Source of the DNA: Mycobacterium kubicae
GTDB lineage: Bacteria; Actinomycetota; Actinomycetes; Mycobacteriales; Mycobacteriaceae
Direction of reading: 5' to 3'
DNA: 64,000 nucleotides
Assembly: GCF_015689175.1 (NCBI RefSeq)
Contig: NZ_CP065047.1
Coordinates: 4,278,001 to 4,342,000 of the forward strand
Position numbers and translations under genes: made by a program. The notes beneath the pieces were generated by a model. The model saw only the letters and a list, made by a program, of their open reading frames with translations, had not been told where the DNA came from and made no database searches. This document shows positions 1-8,850 of the stretch, piece by piece. Position 1 is the first letter of the stretch. Each line of letters opens with the position of its first letter.

Positions 1-1299
1 CAAGGCGGCCAGCATCACCCCGATGGCCCAGCTGCCGTAGGTGACCAGCAGCGTGCCGGCGATCAGCGGGGGAACTGCGCCGCCCAACACCCCGGCGGTG
101 TTGAGCGCCAGCGCCGAGCCGCTGTACCGGTAGCGGGTCGCGAAGAGCTCCGGGATGAACGCTGCCGTCGGCCCCGAGCCGATGCCTGCTAGCGACGACA
201 TGCCGACGATGGCCACCGCGTACAGGGCGGGCTCGCCGGTGTCCATCAACGGGATCACCACGAACGACCACGGCAGGCAGCCCAGCCAACCCACCAGCAT
301 CATCCGTCGGCGCCCCACTCGATCACTCAGCGTGGCCGAAAGCGCAACGCAGGTGATGCTGGCCAATCCGCCCAGCGCGGAGACGGTCCAGATGAAGCCA
401 CGCGAGTAGCCCAGGTGCGAGTGGGCGTAGATGGCCAGGAACGTGCTGGAGGTGTACGCGAACCCGAACCCGCCCAGGATGCTGCCGCCGGCCAGGACGA
501 TCTCCCGGCGCTGTAGCCGAAGCACCTCGGCAATCGGCGTCTTCGGTATCAGGTCGCGAGCTTTCTCCTGGGCGAAAACCGGCGTCTCGTTGATGTTGAG
601 CCGCACGTACAACGCGATCGCGATCAGGGCCGCGCTGATCAAGAACGGGATGCGCCAGCCCCACTGCAGGAACGCCGGGCTGTTCTCCCCGATCGTGGAG
701 CTGACGCCGAGGAAGGTCAGACTGCTCAACACGGCCGCGGTGCCGCCACCGAGCAAGGTGAACATGCCGTAGCGGCCGCGTTTGCCGGCCGGGGCGTACT
801 CGGCACTCAGCAGCGCCGACCCGGCCCATTCCCCGCCCACGGCGAATCCCTGCAGCAGGCGCAGCGCCACCAGGATCAGCGGGGCCGCCATGCCGATGAC
901 CGCCGTACTGGGGACCAGACCCACGGTGACCGTCGACACGGCCATGATGAGCAGCGTGGCCACCAAAGTCTTCTTGCGTCCGAGCCGATCGCCGAAGTAG
1001 CCGAAGACGGCGGCACCGAGCGGACGGGACAAAAACGCCGTGGCGAACGTCCCCATCGAGGCGATGGTCGCCACGGCCGGGCTCAGATGCGGGAAGAACA
1101 CGAACGGAAACACCAGCGCGGCGGCGGTCCCGTAGATGAGGAAGTCGTAGTACTCGATCGCCGAGCCGACCAGACACGCGGCCGCGATCCGCTTCATCGG
1201 GGTGGCGGGGGCGTCCTTGACGGTGGCAGCCACGTGGTGGCGCTGTTTCCCCTGCACTTGCACAGCGACGACGGTATGTGAAATTCCAGGGCCTTTCAC
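1..1299 (-). CDS. MFS transporter, metabolite:H+ symporter (MHS) type, 3' end missing
   Basis: Polytopic inner-membrane transporter, probably a proton symporter for a small organic acid or similar metabolite. The frame is open for 433 codons and leaves the window before its stop. It shows the MFS loop 2-3 signature GDRLGRKK near residue 95 and the MHS-family segment LLQGFAVGGEWAGSAL about 60 residues later, each followed by hydrophobic helices. The start used is GTG at 1299; another in-frame GTG lies at 1263 and the choice is uncertain. Its place beside fadD36 matches Rv1200 of M. tuberculosis, also an MHS-like carrier. Substrate unknown. The 127 bases between it and fadD36 could hold its own promoter, but no clear box was seen. 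Confidence 0.85.
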   Translation of the reverse strand, partial: MKGPGISHTVVAVQVQGKQRHHVAATVKDAPATPMKRIAAACLVGSAIEYYDFLIYGTAAALVFPFVFFPHLSPAVATIASMGTFATAFLSRPLGAAVFGYFGDRLGRKKTLVATLLIMAVSTVTVGLVPSTAVIGMAAPLILVALRLLQGFAVGGEWAGSALLSAEYAPAGKRGRYGMFTLLGGGTAAVLSSLTFLGVSSTIGENSPAFLQWGWRIPFLISAALIAIALYVRLNINETPVFAQEKARDLIPKTPIAEVLRLQRREIVLAGGSILGGFGFAYTSSTFLAIYAHSHLGYSRGFIWTVSALGGLASITCVALSATLSDRVGRRRMMLVGWLGCLPWSFVVIPLMDTGEPALYAVAIVGMSSLAGIGSGPTAAFIPELFATRYRYSGSALALNTAGVLGGAVPPLIAGTLLVTYGSWAIGVMLAAL

Positions 1300-1426
1300 G
1301 TCGAAACGCCTGGCAATTTCCTGCGTGTCGCTGAACTGCGCCGCGCAGGCGATCATCGATAACGAAACGGTCTCAGCGCAGTTGCATTGTGGTGCACGGT
1401 GTTACCGATTTCTCGCCGGCGCGGGT

Positions 1427-2842
1427 TCACCCTTGCGACAGCAACTGCTTCTTGAGCACCTTGCCCAGCGCGTTGCGCGGCAGCGAATCGACGATGCGCA
1501 CCTCGCGTGGCCGCTTGTGGACCGAAAGTTGTTGCGCAACAAAGTTGATCAAGTCCTGTGGGTTAACAGCCGGTGAACCGACGACGTACGCGACGATGCG
1601 CTGCCCCAGGTCCTCGTCGGGCACGCCGACGACGGCGGCCTCCGCCACCTCGGGATGTCCCAACAGCACGGTCTCGATTTCCCCTGCCCCGATGCGATAT
1701 CCGCCGGACTTGATCAAGTCGACCGACTCTCGTCCGACGATGCGGTGCATGCCGCCGCTGTCGACGACGGCGACGTCGCCGGTGCGGTACCAGCCGTCGG
1801 GGTCGAAGGCCTCAGCGGTGGCGTCCGGCCGGTTCAAGTAGCCGTCGAACAAGGTGGGGCCACGCACCTGCAGTTTGCCGACGGTCTCCCCGTCCGCCGG
1901 GACCGCATGCCCGTCGTCGTCGACCAGCCGGGTTTGCACACCCGTCAGCGGCAGACCCACCCAGCCGGGGCGGCGTTCGCCGTCGGCCCGAGTGGACAAG
2001 GTGATCAAAGATTCCGAGGCACCGTAGCGTTCGATGGGCCGGTGCCCGGTGAGTCGGGTGAGCCCGTCGAAGACCGGTACCGGCAGCGCCGCGCTTCCCG
2101 ACACCAGCAGGCGTGCCGGGCGCAGCGCCTCGGCGGCAGCCTGATCAGCGACCACGCGTGACCACACGGTGGGCACCCCGAAGTACAGCGTGCCGTTCGC
2201 GGCCGCATAGCCGGCGGGTGTGGGTTTGCCGGTGTGCACAAAGCGATTGCCCACCCGCAGCGACCCGAGCAGGCCCAGCACCAGGCCGTGGATGTGATAC
2301 AGGGGCAGGCCGTGCACCAGGACGTCGTCGGCCGTCCACTGCCAGGCCTCGGCCAGCGCATCCAGGTCGGCGGCGATCGCGCGCCGGCTGACCTGCACCC
2401 CCTTGGGCGGTCCAGTGGTGCCCGAGGTGTACACGATCATGGCCAGCGCATCGGGTGACGGCTCGGGATAGTGATGCCAGGACCGGGCGTGTAGCCGCAC
2501 CGGGATGTGGGGCAGGCCCTCGGACTCGTTCTCGGGGGGCGCTGCCCCGAGCCAGGCCTGTGCCCCCGAGTCGGCGAGCATGTGCCGTCGTTCGGCGACC
2601 CCGACGTCGGCCGGCACCGGGACAACCGGCACCCCGGCGATCAGACAGCCGGTGACGGCCAGCACGGTGGCCGCGGTCGGGGTGGCCAGCACGGCGACCC
2701 GCTGTGCACCGCCGACCCGCTCGGCCACCGAGGTGGCGGCGCCCACCAGGTCGCTGCGGCTGAGCACGGCGCCGTCGATGCGGACCGCGTCGGGAATGTC
2801 GGTGGCGGTAACGGCCGAGGGATTCAGGGAAGCCAGCAGCAC
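1427..2842 (-). CDS. fadD36: Acyl-CoA synthetase FadD36
   Basis: ATP-dependent acyl-CoA ligase of the ANL superfamily, 471 residues; it activates a carboxylic acid to the CoA thioester through an acyl-adenylate. The P-loop-like AMP-binding motif IVYTSGTTGPPKGV is clear in the first third; YRTGDVAVVDSGG and the hinge region IKSGGYRIGAGEIE lie in the last third, and the C-terminal lysine motif RNALGKVLKKQL is present. Size and neighbours (Rv1192-like hydrolase upstream, MHS transporter downstream) fit M. tuberculosis FadD36 (473 residues). The GTG start lies one base after the stop of the upstream hydrolase, so the two are translated together. It probably supplies CoA esters for the leftward catabolic operon. 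Confidence 0.88.
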   Translation of the reverse strand: MLLASLNPSAVTATDIPDAVRIDGAVLSRSDLVGAATSVAERVGGAQRVAVLATPTAATVLAVTGCLIAGVPVVPVPADVGVAERRHMLADSGAQAWLGAAPPENESEGLPHIPVRLHARSWHHYPEPSPDALAMIVYTSGTTGPPKGVQVSRRAIAADLDALAEAWQWTADDVLVHGLPLYHIHGLVLGLLGSLRVGNRFVHTGKPTPAGYAAANGTLYFGVPTVWSRVVADQAAAEALRPARLLVSGSAALPVPVFDGLTRLTGHRPIERYGASESLITLSTRADGERRPGWVGLPLTGVQTRLVDDDGHAVPADGETVGKLQVRGPTLFDGYLNRPDATAEAFDPDGWYRTGDVAVVDSGGMHRIVGRESVDLIKSGGYRIGAGEIETVLLGHPEVAEAAVVGVPDEDLGQRIVAYVVGSPAVNPQDLINFVAQQLSVHKRPREVRIVDSLPRNALGKVLKKQLLSQG

Positions 2843-2843
2843 G

Positions 2844-3758
2844 TCAGCGAGGGTACTGCTCGTCCCAGATCTTCATCAGCGTGGCCAGGATTTCTTCACC
2901 GCGCCCCAGTCCGGCCAGATGGCTCTCCTCGGGGAGGTGGAACAGTTGGGCGTCCGGCAGCCGGGATACCACGTGCTCGCCGTGGGCGAACGGGATGATG
3001 TGGTCGTGGTCCCCGTGCCACCACCGCACCGGCACTTCCACCTCGTCGAGACGAAATCCCCAGTCCCGGGCGAAGAGCATGATGTCGTTGAACGGCGCCG
3101 CCAGTTGCTTGCGGCTGCCGTTGAGCAGGTCGTCGAGGAACATGGCTTTGAATTCGGGGCGGGTCAGCAGGTGGCGGTCGGCTTGGGGCGAGACGGCGGC
3201 ATAGGCGTACAGGGCGGGGGAGGCGACCGGCCGGATCGATTGCACCAGCAGGCTGGCGCCGATGCGCAGTGGATTACCGCCGAATCGCAGCAACGGCGCC
3301 ACCAGCAGGCCCAGTCTCATTGCGCCCCCGCTGATCGCGTCGGGACCCTGCGTCGGCGCCACCCCGCCCAGCACGGCGACGGCCACCACGCGATCGGGCA
3401 GGCCGGCGGCGCAGGCCAGGGCGTAGGGCCCGCCCCCGGACAAGCCGACCACGGCCATCTTCTCGATGCCCAGCGTGTCGGCGATGGTGCGCAGGTCCTC
3501 GGCGAACGCCGCGATCGTTTCGTATCGGTGTGGGGTGGACGAGCCGATACCGGGACGGTCGATGCCGATCAGGCGGACGTTGTGTTCCTCGGCGTAGACG
3601 CGGGCTTCGGTCGGAATCTGCCGGCGCGCGCCGGGGGTGCCGTGCAACCAGAACACCGGCCGGCCTTGCGGAGCGCCGAACTCGGCGAAGCCGATCTGCC
3701 GGTCTTCTCCGACGGCGATGTTTCCTTCGAGCTTGGGGCGGGCGATCGCAGCGACCAT
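2844..3758 (-). CDS. Alpha/beta hydrolase, Rv1192-like
   Basis: Single-domain alpha/beta hydrolase of about 304 residues, presumably cytosolic. The oxyanion-hole motif is HGTPGARR, the nucleophile elbow is GLSGGG (Gly-Leu-Ser-Gly-Gly), and a late Asp-His pair is present (WWHGDHDHIIPF, then PEESHLAG). The start was set at ATG 3758 because GGAAGG lies nine bases upstream; a longer TTG-started reading to 3782 is possible. It sits between the CoA-transferase gene and fadD36 on the same strand. It may hydrolyse an ester, lactone or CoA ester in the pathway, but sequence alone does not give the substrate. Confidence 0.85.
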   Translation of the reverse strand: MVAAIARPKLEGNIAVGEDRQIGFAEFGAPQGRPVFWLHGTPGARRQIPTEARVYAEEHNVRLIGIDRPGIGSSTPHRYETIAAFAEDLRTIADTLGIEKMAVVGLSGGGPYALACAAGLPDRVVAVAVLGGVAPTQGPDAISGGAMRLGLLVAPLLRFGGNPLRIGASLLVQSIRPVASPALYAYAAVSPQADRHLLTRPEFKAMFLDDLLNGSRKQLAAPFNDIMLFARDWGFRLDEVEVPVRWWHGDHDHIIPFAHGEHVVSRLPDAQLFHLPEESHLAGLGRGEEILATLMKIWDEQYPR

Positions 3759-3803
3759 GCCGTGCAGCCTTCCATGTGGCAACGCGTCGGTAAACCCATC
3801 GGG

Positions 3804-6044
3804 TCAGGTGTTCAGCACCCGCTCGCCGATGACGCGTTGGTCTCGCAGTGCTGCGATTTCCTGCCCGGAAAGGCCCAGGCCGCGCAAGATCTCGTCGTTG
3901 TGCTGGCCCAGCGTGGGTGGTGGCGTGCGGTGGTGCCGTTGCGGCCCCGCACTGATGCGAAACGGCCAGCCCGGGTAGCGGCGCGGCCCGGTGACCGGAT
4001 GGTCGAACAGCTCGTAGAATCCCCGGGCGTCGAGTTGGGTGATGTCGTACATCTGGTCACCGGTCATCAATTTCTCGGCCGGAATCCCTTGTGCGCGTAG
4101 CGTTGTCACGATGTGGTCGGGAGTCCCCGTGCGGGTCCAGGCGGTGACGAGTTCGTCGAACATGTCGTGATCCAGCATGCCGTTGTCCGGGACGGACACC
4201 GCCACCCAGGCGTCGTCGATGCTGGTCGGGTACACGCCCTGCAGGTAGCCGCGACGGCGGTTGCCTTCCCGGGGCCGCACCACCCCGTTCATGGTGTACT
4301 CGATCACCGGTTCGGCGGTCACGCAGGCGGCGACCTCGATCTGGGCGACCTCGATCAGCCGGCCTTCGCCGGTGCGCCGCCGCTGCTCGAGCGCGGCCAG
4401 CAACGCGACGCCGGCGTGTACGCCGACGATGGGGTCGGCGGGCCCCTGCAGGTTGCACGGCGGGCCGTCCGGGTAGCCGGTGACCGCGGACATGCCGGAG
4501 GTCTGCTCGATGTTGAGCGCCCAGCCCACGTAGTCGCGCCACGGGCCCTCGAGGCCGAAGCCGGGCATGCGAACCATGATCACGCCCGGGTTGAGCGCCA
4601 CCAGCGACTCATAGCCCAACTCGAAGTGTTCGACCACTCGCGGCGAGAAGTTCTCCACCACCACGTCGGCCCGGGCGGCGAGCCGGTGGGCGATCTGGCG
4701 GCCGTGCGGGGAGGTCAAGTCCAGCGTGAGGTCGCGCTTGTTGAGGTTGGTGGCCTGCCAGATGGCGCTGCGCTCGTACCAGTCGTCGCCCTCGAACGGG
4801 AACGCGCCGGAGTAGCGGTGCCCGTCGGGGCGTTGGATGGACTCCACCTTGATGATGTCGGCGCCGAAGGCGCCGAGGTAGCAGGTGAGATACGCCCCGG
4901 CCCAGAAGGTGCTGAGGTCGAGCACGCGCAGACCGGCGAATGGCAGTGCGCCAGAATCGTTTTCGCCGGTTGCCGGCGAAGTGGGCGGTGCTGCGGGCGG
5001 ATCGGAGAACCGATACGGCTTGCCGGGTTGCCGGAATCCGCGAGCTTCGGTGAAGAAGCCTCGTTTGGCGTATTGCGGGCAGTCCAGCACACTGGCGCCG
5101 TCGTTGACCGGCGCGGCCGGGATGCGCATCGCCTGGCTGAGCTCGACGATCTCCGCGACGGTCCGCTCGGCGAGTACCGGCTCGGCTCGGGCGAAGAACT
5201 CCGCGCGTTGCGGGCCGCCCATCATGATGTCGATCTGTTTGTCGCCGTATTCGGTCAGGCCGAGCATGGCGCAGACGTCGAGCCAGTGCTGACCGGTCAG
5301 GCAGTTGATGCCGACCCAGCCGTCGGCGGCGCGCACCACGCCCAGCATCGGTGATGAGCGCACGTTGGGCGGAAAGCCCAGACTGCGCATGCGTTCGGAC
5401 ATCAGCATCGGATAGGGCAGGGTTGACAGCAGCGTCTCGAACTCGGAGACGTCGACCGAGATGACGCGGCCGGTCGGCTGTTGTCGCACCGCGGTCAGCG
5501 CGCCCAGCGCGCCGTAAGCCCCCGCGACGTACTCGGCGATGCGGGCACCGGCTTGCACGGGCGGGCGCTGCGGGTCGCGCAGGCTGACCCAGCCCGACAC
5601 CGCTTGCAGGGTCAGCGGGGTTGCGTGCCGGTCCCGCCACGGCCCGGACTGTCCGAACGCAGAGATCCTCAGCAGCACCAGGTTTGGGTTCAGCCGCGCC
5701 AACGCATCGACACCCAGCCCCCAGCCCTCCAAGGTGCCCGGCGCCCGATCTTCCACCAGCAGATCCGCGTGAGCGATGACCTCGCGGGCCGCCGCTATGC
5801 CATCCGGCTGGGTGAGATCGGCTGTGATGACGTGCTTTCCGGCGTTGAGGTACTCGAACAATCCGCTGTGCCCCGGGTCGCTCTCGTCGCCCGGGAACGG
5901 GCCCCAGCGGCGCAGCGGATCCCCGCCGGGCGGTTCGACTTTGGTGACGGTGGCGCCGAGGTCGACGAAAAGCTTCGTCGCATAGGGGCCGGAAATCTCG
6001 GTGGCCAGTTCGACGACGCGGATCCCTGCGAGGGGTTCCGGCAT
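3804..6044 (-). CDS. Tandem CaiB/BaiF (family III) CoA-transferase, two domains
   Basis: 746-residue protein made of two head-to-tail family III CoA-transferase domains, each normally about 380-400 residues. The first opens with LAGIRVVELATEISGPYATK near residue 5, the second with FAGLRVLDLSTFWAGAYLT near residue 370. Family III enzymes move CoA between carboxylic acids through an aspartyl-CoA intermediate and work as interlocked dimers, so a fusion could be a pseudo-dimer. In the second half an Asp is present in GPADPIVGVHAG. In the first half the matching stretch reads AGARIAEYVAG, with Glu where Asp is expected, so only one site may be active. Its ATG overlaps the stop of the aldehyde dehydrogenase gene (ATGA). 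Donor and acceptor acids are unknown. Confidence 0.88.
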   Translation of the reverse strand: MPEPLAGIRVVELATEISGPYATKLFVDLGATVTKVEPPGGDPLRRWGPFPGDESDPGHSGLFEYLNAGKHVITADLTQPDGIAAAREVIAHADLLVEDRAPGTLEGWGLGVDALARLNPNLVLLRISAFGQSGPWRDRHATPLTLQAVSGWVSLRDPQRPPVQAGARIAEYVAGAYGALGALTAVRQQPTGRVISVDVSEFETLLSTLPYPMLMSERMRSLGFPPNVRSSPMLGVVRAADGWVGINCLTGQHWLDVCAMLGLTEYGDKQIDIMMGGPQRAEFFARAEPVLAERTVAEIVELSQAMRIPAAPVNDGASVLDCPQYAKRGFFTEARGFRQPGKPYRFSDPPAAPPTSPATGENDSGALPFAGLRVLDLSTFWAGAYLTCYLGAFGADIIKVESIQRPDGHRYSGAFPFEGDDWYERSAIWQATNLNKRDLTLDLTSPHGRQIAHRLAARADVVVENFSPRVVEHFELGYESLVALNPGVIMVRMPGFGLEGPWRDYVGWALNIEQTSGMSAVTGYPDGPPCNLQGPADPIVGVHAGVALLAALEQRRRTGEGRLIEVAQIEVAACVTAEPVIEYTMNGVVRPREGNRRRGYLQGVYPTSIDDAWVAVSVPDNGMLDHDMFDELVTAWTRTGTPDHIVTTLRAQGIPAEKLMTGDQMYDITQLDARGFYELFDHPVTGPRRYPGWPFRISAGPQRHHRTPPPTLGQHNDEILRGLGLSGQEIAALRDQRVIGERVLNT

Positions 6045-7501
6045 CAGGGGATCCCGATGGCCTGAGGCTCCATGTACTGGTGCACGCCGGCGATCCCGCC
6101 ACCTTCCCGGCCGAATCCACTGAGCTTGAAGCCGCCGAACGGCGCGTCACCGGGGCTGGTGCCGTTGACCGCGACCTGTCCGGTCCGGATGCGCCGGGCC
6201 ACCCCGACGGCCCGGTCCACGTCGGTCCCCCACACCGCCCCGGACAGGCCGTAGCGGGAGTTGTTCGCGATGGCCACCGCCTCGTCGTCGTCCCGATAGC
6301 GCAGCACCGTCAGGACGGGTCCGAACACTTCCTCTTGAGCGATCGCGGAGTCCGGATCGACGTCGGTGAGAATCGTTGGCTCGAAATAGAATCCGACATC
6401 GCCACGGCGGTCGCCTCCGGTCGCCAGCTGGGCGCCGTCGTGCACCGCCGTGGCGACGAGCCGCTGCACCCGCTCCAGCTGCGCCGCACTGATCAGCGGG
6501 CCCATCTGCACGTCGGGGTCGGCGGGGTCGCCGACCTTCACCTCACGGGCCAGCGCCACCAGTCGCTCCACCACGTCGTCGTGCAGACTGTCGGGCAGCA
6601 GCAGCCGGCTGTGCAGGATGCAGGCTTGCCCGGCATGCAGCGAGCAGCAGTCGAACAGCATCTGCTGCAGCAGGTCGTCGGTCACCGTGGTGTCGTCGAG
6701 CAGGATGCGCGCGGATTTTCCGCCGCATTCCAGCAAGATTCGCTTCATGCTTTGGCCGGCCGCCGACATGACCTGACATCCGACGGCGGAGCTGCCGGTG
6801 AAGCTGACCATGTCGATGCGCGGATCGGTGGTCAGCAACTTGGCCGCTGCCAGGCCCGACGGTGTGACGACGTTGACCACTCCAGGCGGAATGTCGGTGT
6901 GCTCGTCGATGATTCGCGCCAGAGCCAACCCGGCCACCGGCGTCAACGGTGATGGCTTGAGGACGACGGTGTTGCCGGCGGCCAACGCGTTGTTGACCTT
7001 CATGACGTTGAGGGTGTGCGGGAAGTTCCACGGCGTCAGGATCGACACCACACCAAGGGGTTCGTGGCGCAGCAGCGTGGTGCCGGCGCCGATTCCGGTG
7101 ACCGGCTTGTCGGAAAGTTTCGCGGCCAACTGGGCCGCGTGCATGGACATGTAGCCGGCGCCGTCGACTTGCATCACGCGCTCGTTGGCGATGCAGCCCC
7201 ACTCCGCCTGCGACAGCGCGAAAAACTCGTCGTTGTGTTCGAGCAGTGCCGCGCCGAGCTGGTTGAGACACTCCCCTCGTTGTGCGCCGGTCATGGCGCG
7301 CCATGGCCCCTCGTCGAAGGCCCGCCGCGCGGCGCCGATGGCCTCGCTGACCTGGCCGACGCTCGCGTCCGGTGCGGTGGCGATGGTCTGTTCGGTGGCC
7401 GGGGAGATGTCGTCGTAGCGACCGTCCTCCGGCTCCACCCAGCGCCCGTCGATGTAGAGCCCGTTGGTGTCGATCAGTTTTGTGGGCTGCGGCTCGGCCA
7501 T
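6044..7501 (-). CDS. NAD(P)-dependent aldehyde dehydrogenase
   Basis: Aldehyde dehydrogenase superfamily enzyme of 485 residues that oxidises an aldehyde to the acid. Visible are the nucleotide-binding TPWNFP, the general-base stretch LECGGKSARI (Glu), the nucleophile stretch HAGQACILHSR (Cys) and the late EEVFGPVLTV. The start was placed at ATG 7501 because AGGAAG sits just before it; an in-frame ATG at 7528 would add nine residues. It is first in a leftward operon with the CoA transferase, hydrolase and fadD36, and is divergent from the P450 gene across a 171-base promoter region. A P450, aldehyde dehydrogenase and CoA-activating enzymes together suggest stepwise oxidation of a terminal methyl or alcohol to an acid and then CoA activation. 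Confidence 0.88.
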   Translation of the reverse strand: MAEPQPTKLIDTNGLYIDGRWVEPEDGRYDDISPATEQTIATAPDASVGQVSEAIGAARRAFDEGPWRAMTGAQRGECLNQLGAALLEHNDEFFALSQAEWGCIANERVMQVDGAGYMSMHAAQLAAKLSDKPVTGIGAGTTLLRHEPLGVVSILTPWNFPHTLNVMKVNNALAAGNTVVLKPSPLTPVAGLALARIIDEHTDIPPGVVNVVTPSGLAAAKLLTTDPRIDMVSFTGSSAVGCQVMSAAGQSMKRILLECGGKSARILLDDTTVTDDLLQQMLFDCCSLHAGQACILHSRLLLPDSLHDDVVERLVALAREVKVGDPADPDVQMGPLISAAQLERVQRLVATAVHDGAQLATGGDRRGDVGFYFEPTILTDVDPDSAIAQEEVFGPVLTVLRYRDDDEAVAIANNSRYGLSGAVWGTDVDRAVGVARRIRTGQVAVNGTSPGDAPFGGFKLSGFGREGGGIAGVHQYMEPQAIGIP

Positions 7502-7538
7502 CTGCTTCCTCACCCGAACGTCGGTCATCTAGTCACTT

Positions 7539-7548
7539 GGTGTACACC
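7539..7548. promoter_or_regulatory. 10-bp perfect palindrome upstream of aldehyde dehydrogenase
   Basis: GGTGTACACC is a perfect palindrome in the divergent promoter region, just upstream of the aldehyde dehydrogenase start. It could be a half or whole repressor site. No matching second copy was found nearby, so the assignment is weak. Confidence 0.25.
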
Positions 7549-7632
7549 CGTTGGACCCAGGCGTCAATCATCGCCGCCAGCAATTGCGGCCATTGACATA
7601 GCTGTACGCACAGGAGTAGACACTCTTCACAA

Positions 7633-7653
7633 GACACATCAGGCCAATGTGTC
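7633..7653. promoter_or_regulatory. Inverted repeat, probable operator of the P450 operon
   Basis: GACACAT, seven spacer bases and ATGTGTC form a perfect 7+7 inverted repeat that ends 20 bases before the P450 start codon. Size and place are typical of a TetR-family operator. The obvious candidate binder is the TetR gene at the end of the same operon. Binding is inference. Confidence 0.45.
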
Positions 7654-7672
7654 GGATCGAGGGAGGCGAGCC

Positions 7673-8848
7673 GTGCGCACCACCTTTCCGCTGCACTCCC
7701 CCGACTTCTATGCGGGCGATCCCTACCCGGCCTACCGCGAATTGCGTGCCACCTCACCGGTCTGCTGGAACGACGTGACCAACTTCTGGGCGCTGCTGAA
7801 GTACGAGGACGTCCGGTTCGTGTCGAGCAACCCCGCCTTGTTCTCTTCCACCCAGGGCATCACCATTCCCGACCCCCAGCTACCGAATCCGGTGCAGGAG
7901 GGCGGTTTGATCTTCACCGACCCGCCGCGACACCGCCAACTGCGCAAGCTCATCAACTCGGGCTTCACCCGCCGGCACGTCGCCATTCTGGAGCCCAAGA
8001 TCCGCGACATCGTGCGCGGCATCCTGGCCGACATCGAGCCCGGTACCGTCCACGAGTTCGCCGAAGAGATCGCCGCCCCGCTGCCCACCCGCATCATCGC
8101 CCAACTGCTGGGCGCGCCGCCCGATGACTGGGAGCAGTTCCGGGCCTGGTCGGATGCCATGACCGGTTCGGCCGATCCCGAGATCGAACTCGACACGCTG
8201 GTGGCCGCCGGCCAACTCTACGAGTACTTCCACCAGCTGATCTCCGACCGGCGCGCGCAAGCCCGCGACGACATGCTCTCGATTCTGGTCAACGCCGAGA
8301 TCGACGGATTGCGCCTCAGCGACGAAGAATTGGTCAACTTCGCGTTTCTGCTCCTCGTCGCCGGCAACGAGACCACCCGCAATCTGATTGCGCTCGGCAC
8401 GCTCGCGTTGATCGAACACCCCGACCAACTGCGCATGTTGATCGACGACCCGGCACTGATTCCCGGTGCGGTAGAAGAGATGCTGCGCTGGAACAGTCCG
8501 GTGGTGCACATGGCGCGCACCGCGACCGCCGACGTGGAAATCCGCGGAAAACGCATCCGCGCCGGTGAGGTGGTGGTCATGCTGTACGGGTCGGCCAACC
8601 GCGACGAGGACGTCTTCGGCAGCGACGCCGAGGAATTCGACATCACCCGTCATCCCAACCCGCACATCGCCTTTGGGTGCGGTGAACATTCCTGCCTGGG
8701 TGCGCAACTGGCACGGCTGGAAGCCGGCCTGCTGTTCGACGAGCTGTTGCGCCGCTTCCCCAGAATCGAACTCGTGGGCGAGGTGAGCCGGATGCGCGCC
8801 ACCATGGTGCCCGGTGTCAAGCGGATGCCGGTACGGCTGGGCGTCTAG
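7673..8848 (+). CDS. Cytochrome P450
   Basis: Soluble bacterial P450 monooxygenase of 391 residues. The I-helix oxygen-binding motif AGNETT is at residues 230-235, the ExxR motif appears in EEMLRW, and the haem-binding loop FGCGEHSCLG has its axial cysteine at residue 341. The open frame extends far upstream, but homology begins at GTG 7673, which has a GGGAGG ribosome site. No ferredoxin gene is adjacent, so it must use a partner encoded elsewhere. It is the first gene of a rightward operon resembling igr, in the place that cyp125 holds in the cholesterol cluster, so oxidation of an alkyl side-chain end is a reasonable guess. The CYP subfamily cannot be assigned by eye. Confidence 0.93.
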   Translation: MRTTFPLHSPDFYAGDPYPAYRELRATSPVCWNDVTNFWALLKYEDVRFVSSNPALFSSTQGITIPDPQLPNPVQEGGLIFTDPPRHRQLRKLINSGFTRRHVAILEPKIRDIVRGILADIEPGTVHEFAEEIAAPLPTRIIAQLLGAPPDDWEQFRAWSDAMTGSADPEIELDTLVAAGQLYEYFHQLISDRRAQARDDMLSILVNAEIDGLRLSDEELVNFAFLLLVAGNETTRNLIALGTLALIEHPDQLRMLIDDPALIPGAVEEMLRWNSPVVHMARTATADVEIRGKRIRAGEVVVMLYGSANRDEDVFGSDAEEFDITRHPNPHIAFGCGEHSCLGAQLARLEAGLLFDELLRRFPRIELVGEVSRMRATMVPGVKRMPVRLGV

Positions 8849-8850
8849 AC

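Noticed and set aside
1..1299. Possible frameshift or degraded transporter at the left edge
   Set aside because: The minus-strand frame was followed by reading and is open to the window edge with intact MHS motifs; the end is just outside.
2505..4100. Plus-strand 531-codon open frame
   Set aside because: It is antisense to fadD36 and the hydrolase, with no recognisable domain; a high-GC shadow.
7016..7672. N-terminal extension of the P450
   Set aside because: Runs through the aldehyde dehydrogenase promoter in antisense; P450 homology and the ribosome site begin at 7673.
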